Part shown: positions 15,686-24,459 of the stretch, piece by piece
Layout: the number at the start of each line of letters is the position of its first letter
Position numbering within the stretch: position 1 is the stretch's first letter
Assembly: GCA_902779085.1 (NCBI GenBank)
Contig: CACYZY010000009.1
Span: 28,340-92,339 of the forward strand
DNA from: an uncultured Bacteroidales bacterium
GTDB lineage: Bacteria > Bacteroidota > Bacteroidia > Bacteroidales > Bacteroidaceae
Direction of reading: 5' to 3'
Length of the DNA stretch: 64,000 bases
Program-made: the position numbers and the translations under genes
Notes under the pieces: generated by a model
The model's input: only the letters and a program-made list of their open reading frames with translations
Told to the model about the DNA's origin: nothing
Database searches by the model: none

Positions 15686-16585
15686 ATGTTGAGCGATATA
15701 AACACTATTGCAAAGTTTTACCAAAATGTAGGCTTGTGGCCTCGCACATCAAAACTAAACTATAAAGGTTGGTTATCGAACTTTGATAACGATAATGACC
15801 TTGAACTAGCAAAGATGATTCTTAACTTCTTTGTCTTTTACTCAGATGATCTAGTTGATCAGTTGATTATTGCTGCTGTTGGGAAGTGTGGTTACAAACT
15901 GCAAGAACTAAATGGTTCTTGGAATTATGATGACTTCAAAAATAATTGTTGGTATGGATTTGTACCTGGTGAACACCCTCATGATTCTGATAGCGGTCAT
16001 ATATTTATCCGTAAGGTTAGAGACGTCCTCCGTATTAATGAAGATCGTGAATTGAAATTTCAAGAAATACTTCAAAAATTGGAAACTGCAACAAATCCTC
16101 AAAATGTTATATTGGTAGATGACTTCGTTGGGTCTGGGTCACAATGTTGTAATGCATGGAGGGGGCTCATGCTTCCTGGTGGTTCACCATTAGCTGTTTT
16201 GAATATGAGAGTTCCACACAGAATATTTTATGCACCACTTGTGATGAATGAGCAAGGATATAGGCAAATCAAAACTAATTGTAGTGGTCTCAATTTGGAA
16301 ACCATCCACGTATTAGGTGATGAATATAATCTGTTTAGTCCTAAGTGCCTTTGCTGGAAAAATGATCCAGACCTATATACTCGCGGTACTGGGATGATTT
16401 TACGTAAAAGTAGAGAGGTTGGTATTCCTGAGGATAGTTTAAGAAATCCACTATATCTAAAAGGTCTTCAAGCTCAAGGGCTAGCTATTGCCTTTGGACA
16501 TGGCATCCCAGATGCTTGTCCTCCCTTCTTCTATTGGGATCAAAACGGATGGACACCACTTATCATTAAACAATATCCACGATGA
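15686..16585 (+). CDS. Phosphoribosyltransferase-like protein (PRTase-CE type)
   Basis: The 299-residue protein carries 'NVILVDDFVGSGSQC' at 140-154: two acidic residues (D145, D146) followed by a Gly/Ser-rich loop, which is the PRPP-binding loop of type I phosphoribosyltransferases (consensus hhhhDDhhxTG[ST]). The helical N-terminal part (1-120) is not typical of metabolic PRTases and no purine or pyrimidine hood is seen. Such 'conflict system' PRTases are known from defence-type loci, where their substrate is not established. The stop overlaps the ATPase start by 4 bases. First gene of a four-gene cassette. Confidence 0.7.
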   Translation: MLSDINTIAKFYQNVGLWPRTSKLNYKGWLSNFDNDNDLELAKMILNFFVFYSDDLVDQLIIAAVGKCGYKLQELNGSWNYDDFKNNCWYGFVPGEHPHDSDSGHIFIRKVRDVLRINEDRELKFQEILQKLETATNPQNVILVDDFVGSGSQCCNAWRGLMLPGGSPLAVLNMRVPHRIFYAPLVMNEQGYRQIKTNCSGLNLETIHVLGDEYNLFSPKCLCWKNDPDLYTRGTGMILRKSREVGIPEDSLRNPLYLKGLQAQGLAIAFGHGIPDACPPFFYWDQNGWTPLIIKQYPR

Positions 16586-18447
16586 ATGAAGAAAAATTAG
16601 AAAAACTTAATGCAATGTTCGGCACCTATCGTGCTGAATGGCTTAACAATAAAATATTCAAGTTCTTTGCTGTCCCGTCATATTTTGCGGAATTGAAAGG
16701 CAATCGTCCTTGTGTATTGCAAGGAGGTCGAGGAACAGGAAAGACCACTGTATTGAGAGGTTTGTCTTACAAAGGTCAATGGGCATTGTGTAATCAAGAT
16801 ATCAATGTCTTTGATAGCAATGATTTTGTTGGTATCTATCTCCGATTCAATACTAACCACACTCATGCTTTTGAGGGTGCAGGTGCTGATAGAAGACAAT
16901 GGCAGAGAATATTTGCCCACTATTTAAACCTTCTTATTTGCAAGGAAATATTGCAATTTGTAGAATGGCATAAGAACATTGCTCCAGATGATGAAGAATT
17001 GTCTAGACAAGCATGTAAATTGATTGCTGCAACCTTGAATCTTGAAGGAGAGATCAATACACGTATAGAATTGTATGAAGAAATTGAACTCTCTATGTAT
17101 AAATTTCAAGCAGCAATTAACAATATTGCAGATGGTATGACTGTTAAACTAAGCATGCAATCGGAGCCAATCAATGTGCTTACACAAAAACTGGTCGAGC
17201 TATCTCAGTTTGATGAAAAGATGTTCTACATCATGATGGATGAATATGAGAATCTGACCGATGATGAGCAAGAGGTCGTTAACACGTATTTGAAACACAA
17301 CAATAAGCGATACACATTCAAAATAGGTGTCAGAGAATTGGGATGGAGGGTAAAGAATACACTTAATCCAGATGAATTGCTAACAAGCATGGCTGACTAT
17401 GCCCTTATCCCTATTGAGGATAACTTTTATAATAACGAAAAGCTATTTGTAGATTTTGCTACAGAGGTTTGTGAACAACGTATACAGGCTTTAATGGAAG
17501 GCGAAAGTGAAAACTACAAAATAGAACAAGCCTTCGCACCACTTTCATATGAAGATGAAGCAATACTGCTAAAGGTTGAAAGCCATAAGAACTATTTGGC
17601 TGTAAAGGATTATCTCGAGCATAAAGGTAAAAAACTCGACCTAACTCCTCTATACATGTTCACTCTTGGATATTGGGCAGAAAAAGAAAGTCGTAGTATT
17701 GAAGATATAGTGACGGAATATGAGACACAAACTGCATTTTGGAACCAACGCTACGACAATTACAAATACAGCATGCTTTTCAAGATAAGGAGTGGTCGTG
17801 GAAGTGGTTTGAAAAAATACTATGCTGGTTGGAGTACAATTCTTAAAATGGCCAATGGCAACATTCGCTATGTATTGGAAATGGTTTATCATTCATACGT
17901 AAAACATCTGAGTAGTGACTTAGGTTTTGAAACTCCAGTACCACCACGTTTACAGACAGAAGCGGCTTATGATGTTGGGGGTATTATGTTACAGGACCTT
18001 GAGCAAGAAGCAAAGAATGGATATAAACTTTCCAAACTTGTCATTAACATAGGCAGCTTCTTCAACCAATTGGCTACAGATTCTGACAACACAGCACCAG
18101 AGATTACAGAATTTTATATAGAAGAGGAAATAACCCCTGAAGTAGATGAATATCTAAAATCAGGAGTAATGCACATGGCATTCATAAGAATGCCAAATAC
18201 CAAGAACTCTGGTATTGGCGCAACTAAGGATTTCTTATATTCTCTGCATCCTGCATTTGCAGCAAGATTTGTATATAGTTTTAGACGCAAGCGTAAGATA
18301 GTGATTACAAACAATGACTTCATGAGTCTTACAGTATCTCATAAGCAACTTACAGAAAGAGTTCTTTCTAGAAAACCGAAGAAACGGGTTGAGTTCTTAA
18401 AATCTGCATTGCAATTAACTTTCTTAGATAATGTAGAAGATGATTAA
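16582..18447 (+). CDS. ORC/CDC6-like AAA+ ATPase
   Basis: The 621-residue protein has Walker A G48-GRGTGKT-55 and Walker B ending M219-D220-E221-Y222, followed by a sensor-1 like 'FKIGVREL' strand. The fold fits the ORC-CDC6-type / STAND-like ATPases used in many defence operons. The C-terminal 300 residues are helical, with a final basic segment ('KQLTERVLSRKPKKR') and no recognised effector domain. It would hydrolyse ATP in response to an invader or DNA structure and control a partner. It overlaps both neighbours (4 bases upstream, 8 bases downstream), so the four proteins are likely made in fixed ratio. Confidence 0.75.
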   Translation: MNEEKLEKLNAMFGTYRAEWLNNKIFKFFAVPSYFAELKGNRPCVLQGGRGTGKTTVLRGLSYKGQWALCNQDINVFDSNDFVGIYLRFNTNHTHAFEGAGADRRQWQRIFAHYLNLLICKEILQFVEWHKNIAPDDEELSRQACKLIAATLNLEGEINTRIELYEEIELSMYKFQAAINNIADGMTVKLSMQSEPINVLTQKLVELSQFDEKMFYIMMDEYENLTDDEQEVVNTYLKHNNKRYTFKIGVRELGWRVKNTLNPDELLTSMADYALIPIEDNFYNNEKLFVDFATEVCEQRIQALMEGESENYKIEQAFAPLSYEDEAILLKVESHKNYLAVKDYLEHKGKKLDLTPLYMFTLGYWAEKESRSIEDIVTEYETQTAFWNQRYDNYKYSMLFKIRSGRGSGLKKYYAGWSTILKMANGNIRYVLEMVYHSYVKHLSSDLGFETPVPPRLQTEAAYDVGGIMLQDLEQEAKNGYKLSKLVINIGSFFNQLATDSDNTAPEITEFYIEEEITPEVDEYLKSGVMHMAFIRMPNTKNSGIGATKDFLYSLHPAFAARFVYSFRRKRKIVITNNDFMSLTVSHKQLTERVLSRKPKKRVEFLKSALQLTFLDNVEDD

Positions 18448-19378
18448 TCGAGACTATCAATATATGAAGCGAGCAGAACGCCTTGCTGATTTCAGAATCG
18501 AAGAGAGGTCATTATACCTCTTTGAACGTGATGCTGAATATCGTTCTTATGCATGTGCAGACATAATAAGGGCGAATCAAACAAATATCGCAGTTGTTGA
18601 GTTGGAATATATTGAGAAGGATGAAATGCATGTTGTTGATTCATCTGCTCCCAACATTCCATTAGGTAGTCAAAAGGCTATCGAAGAACTGGTACAAAGC
18701 TTTGGTTATAGACGTGTTTACATCGATGTTACTGGCATGAATGTACGCATTTCTGCAGCATTATTGCTACGTCTTACGAGTATGGGTGTTGAAACGCATG
18801 CTGTTTATGCCGAGCCGAATAAATATCTCTCTGAGCAGTTCCATAAAGAGGGAGAAGACCATGAGTGGGCAGGCGAAATTGATGATATAGTTCCATTGCC
18901 AGGCTTCTCTAATATTGCTGATCCATGCGACGAGTTTATCTTCTGCGTATTCCTAGGTTTTGAAGGAGGTAGATTTACACACATGCTACGTGAGATGCAA
19001 CCAATAGAAGATCTTACCGTACCTGTGTTTGGTATTCCGGGCTTTAGAATAGAATACCCATACAATGCGTATTGGAGTAATCGCAAAGGATTAAAGGAAA
19101 CAGAATCTGCCGCAAATGTAAAATATGCTTCTGCTAATTCAATTGTAGATGCATATATGCTTTTGAACCGCATCCTCAAAGCAGGTAAGAACATGAAAAT
19201 GATTGTAGCTCCAATTGGAACAAAGCCTCACACAATCGCATCTATCGCTTTTGCTATCACACATTTTAACAATGTAGAAATAGCATACGACAACCCAAAG
19301 AAAACGGAGCCACGAGCAGAAGGCGTAGGTTTAATACTTGACTGCAATATGACAAAGCTATTGAGCGAGAATCCATGA
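18440..19378 (+). CDS. Unknown Rossmann-like protein of the four-gene cassette
   Basis: I do not recognise a named family for this 312-residue protein. Two features suggest an alpha/beta nucleotide-binding fold: 'RRVYIDVTGMNVRISAALLL' near 91-110, similar in shape to the 'DxTG' loop of CARF-type sensor domains, and 'IVAPIGTKPHTIASIAFAI' in the last quarter, which resembles the C-terminal loop of related Rossmann folds. No CARF or SAVED domain can be claimed. It has no membrane segment. It starts 8 bases inside the ATPase gene and its stop overlaps the methyltransferase start by 4 bases. Confidence 0.6.
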   Translation: MINRDYQYMKRAERLADFRIEERSLYLFERDAEYRSYACADIIRANQTNIAVVELEYIEKDEMHVVDSSAPNIPLGSQKAIEELVQSFGYRRVYIDVTGMNVRISAALLLRLTSMGVETHAVYAEPNKYLSEQFHKEGEDHEWAGEIDDIVPLPGFSNIADPCDEFIFCVFLGFEGGRFTHMLREMQPIEDLTVPVFGIPGFRIEYPYNAYWSNRKGLKETESAANVKYASANSIVDAYMLLNRILKAGKNMKMIVAPIGTKPHTIASIAFAITHFNNVEIAYDNPKKTEPRAEGVGLILDCNMTKLLSENP

Positions 19379-20442
19379 CGAAACCTAGAGATGATTTTTA
19401 TACACCAATAGAATTGGCAGATACACTCGCTTCTCTAATTATAGAGGATGGTATAAAGACTGCTATTGATTTCTGTGTTGGTAATGGCGACCTGCTAAAG
19501 GCTGTACAAAGAAGGCTCCCAGATGTGGAATGTTTCGGTACCGATATCGCTATTGAAGCAATAGAACCTTTAAGGGAATCACAGCCAGCATGGAAACTTG
19601 AAGTGTGTGACTTTAGCAGCACAGAAAATTTTGATGAACTGACTGATTTCGGTAAAAGGAAATATGATCTGATAGTTTTGAACCCTCCGTTTACTTGCAA
19701 AGGCAGCTCAATGTACAAAATTGAATTTGAGAACATGACATACAATGTAAGCACGGCCATGATGTTTGTAACTAATGCTCTCAAATATCGTTCAGATAAT
19801 GGAGTATTGTATGCTATCTTGCCAAGCAGTTGCGCTTATTCGCAAAAGGATAGAAAATTATGGAGGTATTTGATAAAGACGTACAACCTTCAGATTCTTG
19901 CTACACCAGACAGGATGTATTGGCAAAACTGTTCGGCAAGTATAATTTTAGTCAGTATAGGTGGTAGTGAACAAAGAGAGCATGTAGAAAAAAGCCGATA
20001 CGACTTTACAACATTGCCCATTAAGAAGATTATCAGAGGGCATATTAGCCCCCATGAAGCAAACTATGTAGATGGTAAAAAAGGAGTAAAGTATATTCAT
20101 ACAACAAATTTACAAAAAAACAAGATCGTAAATTGCTCTCGTGTTACTTTACCCAAGGATCGTGATACGGAACGTTATGGTAGCGTTAGCTATCAAGGTC
20201 CCGCTGTACTGATTCCTCGAGTGTGCAATCCGAATATAGGTAAGGTCTGTGTATACAAATACAAATCTGAATTTGTGCCTTCTGATTGTGTTATTGCTTT
20301 GTGTACAAAAAACATTGAGGATGCAGTACTAATTGCAGATACAATACAAAAACAATGGTTGCATTTCCGAACTATCTATCAAGGTACAGCAGCTAAATAT
20401 ACAACTATGGAAAAAGTTTTGAAATTATTTGATAAGGCGTAA
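19375..20442 (+). CDS. Adenine-type DNA methyltransferase (N6-MTase)
   Basis: The 355-residue protein has an S-adenosylmethionine motif I 'IDFCVGNGDLL' (31-41) and catalytic motif IV N103-P-P-F106, in the order seen in gamma-class N6-adenine methyltransferases. A C-terminal part from about 230 has no known endonuclease signature; it could recognise the target sequence. No restriction gene lies beside it, and the other three cassette proteins take the place where a nuclease would be expected. It may mark self DNA for the PRTase/ATPase module or be a modifier itself. Last gene of the cassette. Confidence 0.8.
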   Translation: MTKPRDDFYTPIELADTLASLIIEDGIKTAIDFCVGNGDLLKAVQRRLPDVECFGTDIAIEAIEPLRESQPAWKLEVCDFSSTENFDELTDFGKRKYDLIVLNPPFTCKGSSMYKIEFENMTYNVSTAMMFVTNALKYRSDNGVLYAILPSSCAYSQKDRKLWRYLIKTYNLQILATPDRMYWQNCSASIILVSIGGSEQREHVEKSRYDFTTLPIKKIIRGHISPHEANYVDGKKGVKYIHTTNLQKNKIVNCSRVTLPKDRDTERYGSVSYQGPAVLIPRVCNPNIGKVCVYKYKSEFVPSDCVIALCTKNIEDAVLIADTIQKQWLHFRTIYQGTAAKYTTMEKVLKLFDKA

Positions 20443-20956
20443 CTGATTATGGTAGAGAAATAATACGGGAGTAATCAACCAATACATAGCATAATAAGGA
20501 GCAATAATAATTTCGACGTGTATTTTTGTGACATTAACGTTTAAGAAAGTTAAATACGTTAAATCTTCGTCTTTTTCATAATCCATAGAATCCACATCAT
20601 CACTTTTCTACCGTTTTAATCGAAACAAATTGGTACACAACAAGTTGCAAATACTGGAGGTGAAATTAAAGTTAGATCAAGTGGTCCATTTACTATAAAA
20701 TAATAAAAAAACATCACTGGATATTGTGGCATTGAAAAAGATTTGAAATAATGTTGTATAGTTCAATCTCTATATTTAATTTTAGCGAGTAATATATATA
20801 GGTATTTATTTCTAATATTTGCAACAAATTGTAGTAGATATGATAGCCTTCAATTCGTACATCATTGGTCTTGACCTCTCAACACTGAAAGAGCATCTTA
20901 TTACTTATATAAAAGAACGTGACTTTCCCTCACCGAAACAAGGAAATAATTGACAA
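20443..20956 (+). other. Gap without clear gene; 37-codon frame at 20840-20953
   Basis: This AT-rich gap holds no recognisable gene. A frame of 37 codons at 20840-20953 (MIAFNSYIIGLDLS..., ending just before the shared hairpin) is open but has no supporting homology. It may be the remnant of a displaced gene. Confidence 0.3.
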
Positions 20957-20994
20957 AAAGAGAGCGCCCAGCTAATCGGCTGGGCGCTCTCTTT
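20957..20994. terminator. Perfect 16-bp stem-loop, bidirectional terminator
   Basis: AAAGAGAGCGCCCAGC (20957-20972) pairs perfectly with 20979-20994 around a 6-base loop, with A-runs on the left and T-runs on the right. It sits between the end of the cassette and the stop of the amidase gene, so it can end transcription from both sides. Confidence 0.85.
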
Positions 20995-21419
20995 CATAGG
21001 CTAGCATACTCTTTTGAGGGTATGAAGCAGGGACAAGACTTGGCTACACCGGGGAGTTCACAATGTCCTACAATACGGGCAGTAGGGAAGAATGTTTTCA
21101 AATCTTTAAGCAACTCGAGCATGGCGGTTCGCTGGGTTTCTGTCCGAGTATCTGCAGGATGGCCATTCGCATCATAACCTCCTTCATAGCATATACCTAC
21201 CGAACAGCTATTGTAACCGCTTACATGCACACCCTGTACTGACAGTGGCAGTAGCTTGAAAACAAATCCCTTTCTCGTTATGTAATAGTGGTAAGAACAC
21301 TGTCCGAACTTCTCCTTGCCTGTGGTCACCAGGCTTTCCACACTGAAAGGCTGGTTGGCTTTTGTAGCCGAGCAATGGATTACCAAGTACTTTATGTTTG
21401 ATAATTTCAGCTCTTTCAT
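20994..21419 (-). CDS. N-acetylmuramoyl-L-alanine amidase (amidase_2)
   Basis: The 141-residue protein is a T7-lysozyme/PGRP type amidase: 'YLVIHCSATKANQ' gives the first Zn His, 'YHYYITRKG' the catalytic Tyr, and 'IVGHCELPGVAKSCPCF' supplies the second His, Lys and Cys ligands. It would cut the amide between N-acetylmuramate and L-alanine in peptidoglycan. There is no signal peptide, so release needs lysis or another path, as for phage endolysins. It is the last gene of HU / smalltalk / amidase on the minus strand, with a second copy at 61500. The terminator at 20957-20994 ends it. Confidence 0.9.
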   Translation of the reverse strand: MKELKLSNIKYLVIHCSATKANQPFSVESLVTTGKEKFGQCSYHYYITRKGFVFKLLPLSVQGVHVSGYNSCSVGICYEGGYDANGHPADTRTETQRTAMLELLKDLKTFFPTARIVGHCELPGVAKSCPCFIPSKEYASL

Positions 21420-21431
21420 AACTGTCAGTCA

Positions 21432-21539
21432 TCAAACATTCATACAGCTCTGCATAAAGAACGTTGATACAATAGCTGTAAAGATGGTAATGATGAGATT
21501 ACCTATCTTCTGATTCGAAGGCATTTTAAATAGTTTCAT
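21432..21539 (-). CDS. Smalltalk protein (35 aa)
   Basis: The short gene between HU-like and amidase genes encodes MKLFKMPSNQKIGNLIITIF and then a hydrophobic end 'TAIVSTFFMQSCMNV'. It is the small 'smalltalk' family of Bacteroidales, which always occurs between these two genes. It has a charged start, one hydrophobic helix and a Cys near the end. A holin-like or regulatory role is an inference. A second copy is at 61393-61503. Confidence 0.8.
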   Translation of the reverse strand: MKLFKMPSNQKIGNLIITIFTAIVSTFFMQSCMNV

Positions 21540-21606
21540 AGATCTTTTTTATTGTTAATAATTAATTGGAAGTGCCAGGATGACTGAAGGTTTGCTCCTG
21601 CGGTTA

Positions 21607-22254
21607 TTAGATCTGCAAGCCGTCACCGTCACCGTTATCTCCGCCGCCATTATTGCCGCCAGTGTTAGAACCACCACCTGTATTGCTGCTGCCACCAGTG
21701 CTGCCAGTACCTGCGCCTGTATCGCCTGATCGTGTGATGGCAACAGCTGAAGCGATAGGCATCAAGGTTTGTACCTTTCGTACCTTGCCATTGACCGTCA
21801 CCTCCTGCGTGTCGACGATGTTGCGCAGTTCCAGGCTGCAGGCTTTCTTGAAAGCAGGACCGCACAGGTTATCCAACTTGCTGCTGTCGGGCAGGAAGCG
21901 GATGTGGATGCCTTGCACAATGTCGTTAGGATCCAGGCCTTCCATATCTGCTATAGAGGCGATACCTGCATTTGGCTTCGCCTCAGCTGTAGGATAGAAG
22001 ATGCCCAGACCACCCAGTTGCACAGGCACGCCCTGACTTACCAGCTCGGGCAGACACTCGGTAATCTTGAAGAGCACAGACTCGATAACGTCACGGCCAA
22101 ATGAACAGCCGTGGTCTGTCATGTGCCTGGCAAAACCTCGTAAGCTGAGGGTTTTCTGCACATCCACCTCTGGATAATACTTGCCAAAGGCAGTTGTCTT
22201 GTCATTCTTGTTCAAACGGAGATTGATCCCCAAAGAAATCTTTTCTGCGGACAT
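21607..22254 (-). CDS. HU-like DNA-binding protein with Gly-rich tail
   Basis: The 215-residue protein has an N-terminal HU/IHF-type fold ('KISLGINLRLNKND', 'TAFGKYYPEVD', 'LSLRGFARHMTDHG', then 'VPVQLGGLGIFYP' where HU has its DNA-binding arm start) and a C-terminal tail of Gly/Ser/Thr/Asn repeats ending GDGDGLQI. The tail matches the copy at 60575, whose end is GGGDGLQI. It is Bacteroidales-specific and probably binds DNA. Promoter TACCTTTG lies 208 bases upstream, giving a long 5' leader. Confidence 0.85.
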   Translation of the reverse strand: MSAEKISLGINLRLNKNDKTTAFGKYYPEVDVQKTLSLRGFARHMTDHGCSFGRDVIESVLFKITECLPELVSQGVPVQLGGLGIFYPTAEAKPNAGIASIADMEGLDPNDIVQGIHIRFLPDSSKLDNLCGPAFKKACSLELRNIVDTQEVTVNGKVRKVQTLMPIASAVAITRSGDTGAGTGSTGGSSNTGGGSNTGGNNGGGDNGDGDGLQI

Positions 22255-22461
22255 AATAAAAGTAAGTTTTGAATTAGATGTTCTGCGATAAACTGTATCG
22301 GGTCACCGCTTCCCGTTTGCATCACTTCTTCACCCCGTGGCCTTTGGCAGTGATCCCGTGATGTCTCATGTTAATTGTACAATTGAAGTGCAATGAAGAA
22401 TGCAGGAAGATAATTAAGCTGAACTGCAGCTGTCAGTGTTCCTCGCTTCTTGTTGCGGTGA

Positions 22462-22469
22462 CAAAGGTA
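22462..22469 (-). promoter_or_regulatory. -7 promoter element of the HU/smalltalk/amidase operon
   Basis: The minus strand reads TACCTTTG. The leader to ATG 22254 is about 200 bases, long enough for a regulatory RNA structure. Confidence 0.5.
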
Positions 22470-22645
22470 GGTAGAAAAACATCACGTTTCACAAATCGCC
22501 CCAATTATTATCCAATTATTTTTGAAATGTTAAAAACACGGCAAAACGAGCCAAAAGGCAAACTTGTTTTTATGAAGTTACCCTCCCTTTATTATATATT
22601 AATATGGTGTAGTCAAGTCTTTGGGGGGTAAAGCAGCGTTTTCGG

Positions 22646-22704
22646 TCTACTACGGGAGGACGGACCGTCTACTACGGGAGGACCGACCGTCCTCCCGTAG
22701 TAGA
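22646..22704. repeat. Tandem direct repeat plus inverted copy of a 16-bp unit
   Basis: TCTACTACGGGAGGAC occurs at 22646-22661 and 22668-22683, and its exact reverse complement at 22689-22704. The second and third copies form a perfect 16-bp stem with a 5-base loop; the first copy can pair with the third instead, giving two alternative hairpins. It lies in the divergent gap between the HU operon and the 22820 gene. Confidence 0.85.
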
Positions 22705-22766
22705 GAAAATACACCCCTTTAGTAAATGTACCTCTATAGTTCTTGCAGGGTTGAATAATAATGGTT

Positions 22767-22774
22767 ACCTTTGA
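22767..22774 (+). promoter_or_regulatory. -7 promoter element of the 22820 operon
   Basis: TACCTTTG, 45 bases before ATG 22820, and just downstream of the 22646-22704 hairpin. Confidence 0.55.
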
Positions 22775-22819
22775 AACTTTTTTGGAAAACCATTGCGATA
22801 TTCACGAAAAAGACAAAAC

Positions 22820-23758
22820 ATGAAAAGACTGAGTATATCTGAGCGACTGAATGATTCGCTCAATATGTTGGACAAACACAAAACATACATCTTATTTAAA
22901 GTGCTGGAAAGGTTGGGGAAGGAGTGGGAAGACCTATCACCCTCTGAGATTTGGAAAGAAGCGGAGAATGCTTTGCAGGTCTATATCAGGCATCCTCATC
23001 CTAACGAAGCTATCGCCCTGTTGCAGGAGGCAATGCGTGACAGGTATTCTTCGTTTGAAATCCAGGGTGTGGTACAGCAACGCTCATGTGAAGAGGTGGA
23101 TATAACCACCTGTCTGGTCTTGAATGCCACCCTGTTCCTGCTCAATGGCTTGGATGATAAAGAAAGAAGATATGACCAGCACAATGCAGCACTTTTCCAG
23201 TTGATAAGCGACCATCCCCTGACAGTCAGATTTCTGCATAGCATCAAGGACTACGAACCTCATCTGGAAGAGATTATGGAACAGCCGCAGACACATCTTC
23301 TCACAAGTCAGAAATGCCAACCGCCTGCGCAATTGACGTTCGACTCCATGGTGAAGGCAATCATGTGTAAGGCCGCTACCAAGAATGGCGAGACCATCAG
23401 GAGCAATGCCAAAGGACATGCCGGATCCTATCCTTTCTATGTCAATGCCGAAATATTCTGTAGGGCAATGGACGAGATGATGGAAAAAGAAGCCGACATG
23501 ATGATGGAGTTCCTGGATGGTTCGCCCAGCAACCTTTACCTCAACAAAGTGGGAGCATTCATCGGACGTACCATCAGTATGTGTATCATCAACAATAATA
23601 GTTTGCAAATGACAGATATGGTATTTGCGTTCGAGCAGCTATCTACCAATGAAAGCTCAATAAGGACCAGTCTCAGCCGCATTGATAAGACCTATCGGTT
23701 CAAACTGTTGATGACTACCTTTGAGGGCTATCTGAGGCGACACCTGCTCTTGGATTGA
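22820..23758 (+). CDS. Unknown protein (312 aa), first of three genes beside HU module
   Basis: I start at ATG 22820; an upstream in-frame start at 22793 has no ATG. I do not recognise the family. The protein is largely helical, with a long acidic central region ('DKERRYDQHNAALFQLIS', 'LHSIKDYEPHLEEIME') and a C-terminal helix bundle ending 'TTFEGYLRRHLLLD'. There is no signal peptide or membrane helix. A promoter is visible 45 bases upstream. It is followed 164 bases later by another unknown gene on the same strand. Confidence 0.7.
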   Translation: MKRLSISERLNDSLNMLDKHKTYILFKVLERLGKEWEDLSPSEIWKEAENALQVYIRHPHPNEAIALLQEAMRDRYSSFEIQGVVQQRSCEEVDITTCLVLNATLFLLNGLDDKERRYDQHNAALFQLISDHPLTVRFLHSIKDYEPHLEEIMEQPQTHLLTSQKCQPPAQLTFDSMVKAIMCKAATKNGETIRSNAKGHAGSYPFYVNAEIFCRAMDEMMEKEADMMMEFLDGSPSNLYLNKVGAFIGRTISMCIINNNSLQMTDMVFAFEQLSTNESSIRTSLSRIDKTYRFKLLMTTFEGYLRRHLLLD

Positions 23759-23922
23759 CGTGGATTGTTTTCGAATTATCCAATACAATTCAGGAAAGCA
23801 TTGGATTCCTGTCAGTTAAGTGCTGTAAATAATATCCGTACAATTTACGTAGTATCGAAAACAATCCAGCATATTTGCACCAGAGATTTCCACGAAGGAT
23901 TCTCTGGTGTAATTTTATAAAT

Positions 23923-24459
23923 ATGAAAGAAGAAAAACTTTATCAAGACATGCCACACAGGAAGAGGGTGTACGGCTATGAAACAGCAACAGAACAGAAA
24001 AAGGACGCATTTGTGACCAGCGTAACAGTTGCCCATGAAGACTCCGACAATTACGACGAGGATTATTACCTTTCCAAGATGATGGAATGGCTGATGCCCT
24101 GGGCAGAAAAGACAGAAGGCTTGCAGATATTGGCAGACTGGGAGATGAAACTTCCAGAAGTGATGATGGTGAAGCTGCTCAAGATGTGGCTCAGCGATGA
24201 TAATCGCGAGAAGCTCGACAAGGTGCTGCATGGCTATCATCCCCTTGACCGTGCAGCTATGGCTTACGCCCTACTGATATTCGTGCTCACCGGTACAAAG
24301 ATACATTTCAACAAGGCGTTGTCCGAGCAACATTTCAAGGTTTTGTGCAGGTTCATCGAGGCTGATATGCCTGAACTGTCGTTTGCCGACCACCTCATGT
24401 ATAATCTCCTGAAATTTGGCAAAAAACACATAGTTGAGGATGGAAGAGACAGCGATTAA
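23923..24459 (+). CDS. Unknown protein (178 aa), middle gene beside HU module
   Basis: ATG 23923 is used; an earlier in-frame start at 23875 has no ATG and would add 16 residues. The protein is acidic at the start ('DSDNYDEDYYLSKMMEW') and rich in Leu/Met helices ('MAYALLIFVLTGTKIHF'). I recognise no domain. It overlaps the 3' Cys-rich gene by 20 bases, so the pair is probably translated together. The 164-base gap to the first gene contains no promoter that I can see. Confidence 0.65.
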   Translation: MKEEKLYQDMPHRKRVYGYETATEQKKDAFVTSVTVAHEDSDNYDEDYYLSKMMEWLMPWAEKTEGLQILADWEMKLPEVMMVKLLKMWLSDDNREKLDKVLHGYHPLDRAAMAYALLIFVLTGTKIHFNKALSEQHFKVLCRFIEADMPELSFADHLMYNLLKFGKKHIVEDGRDSD

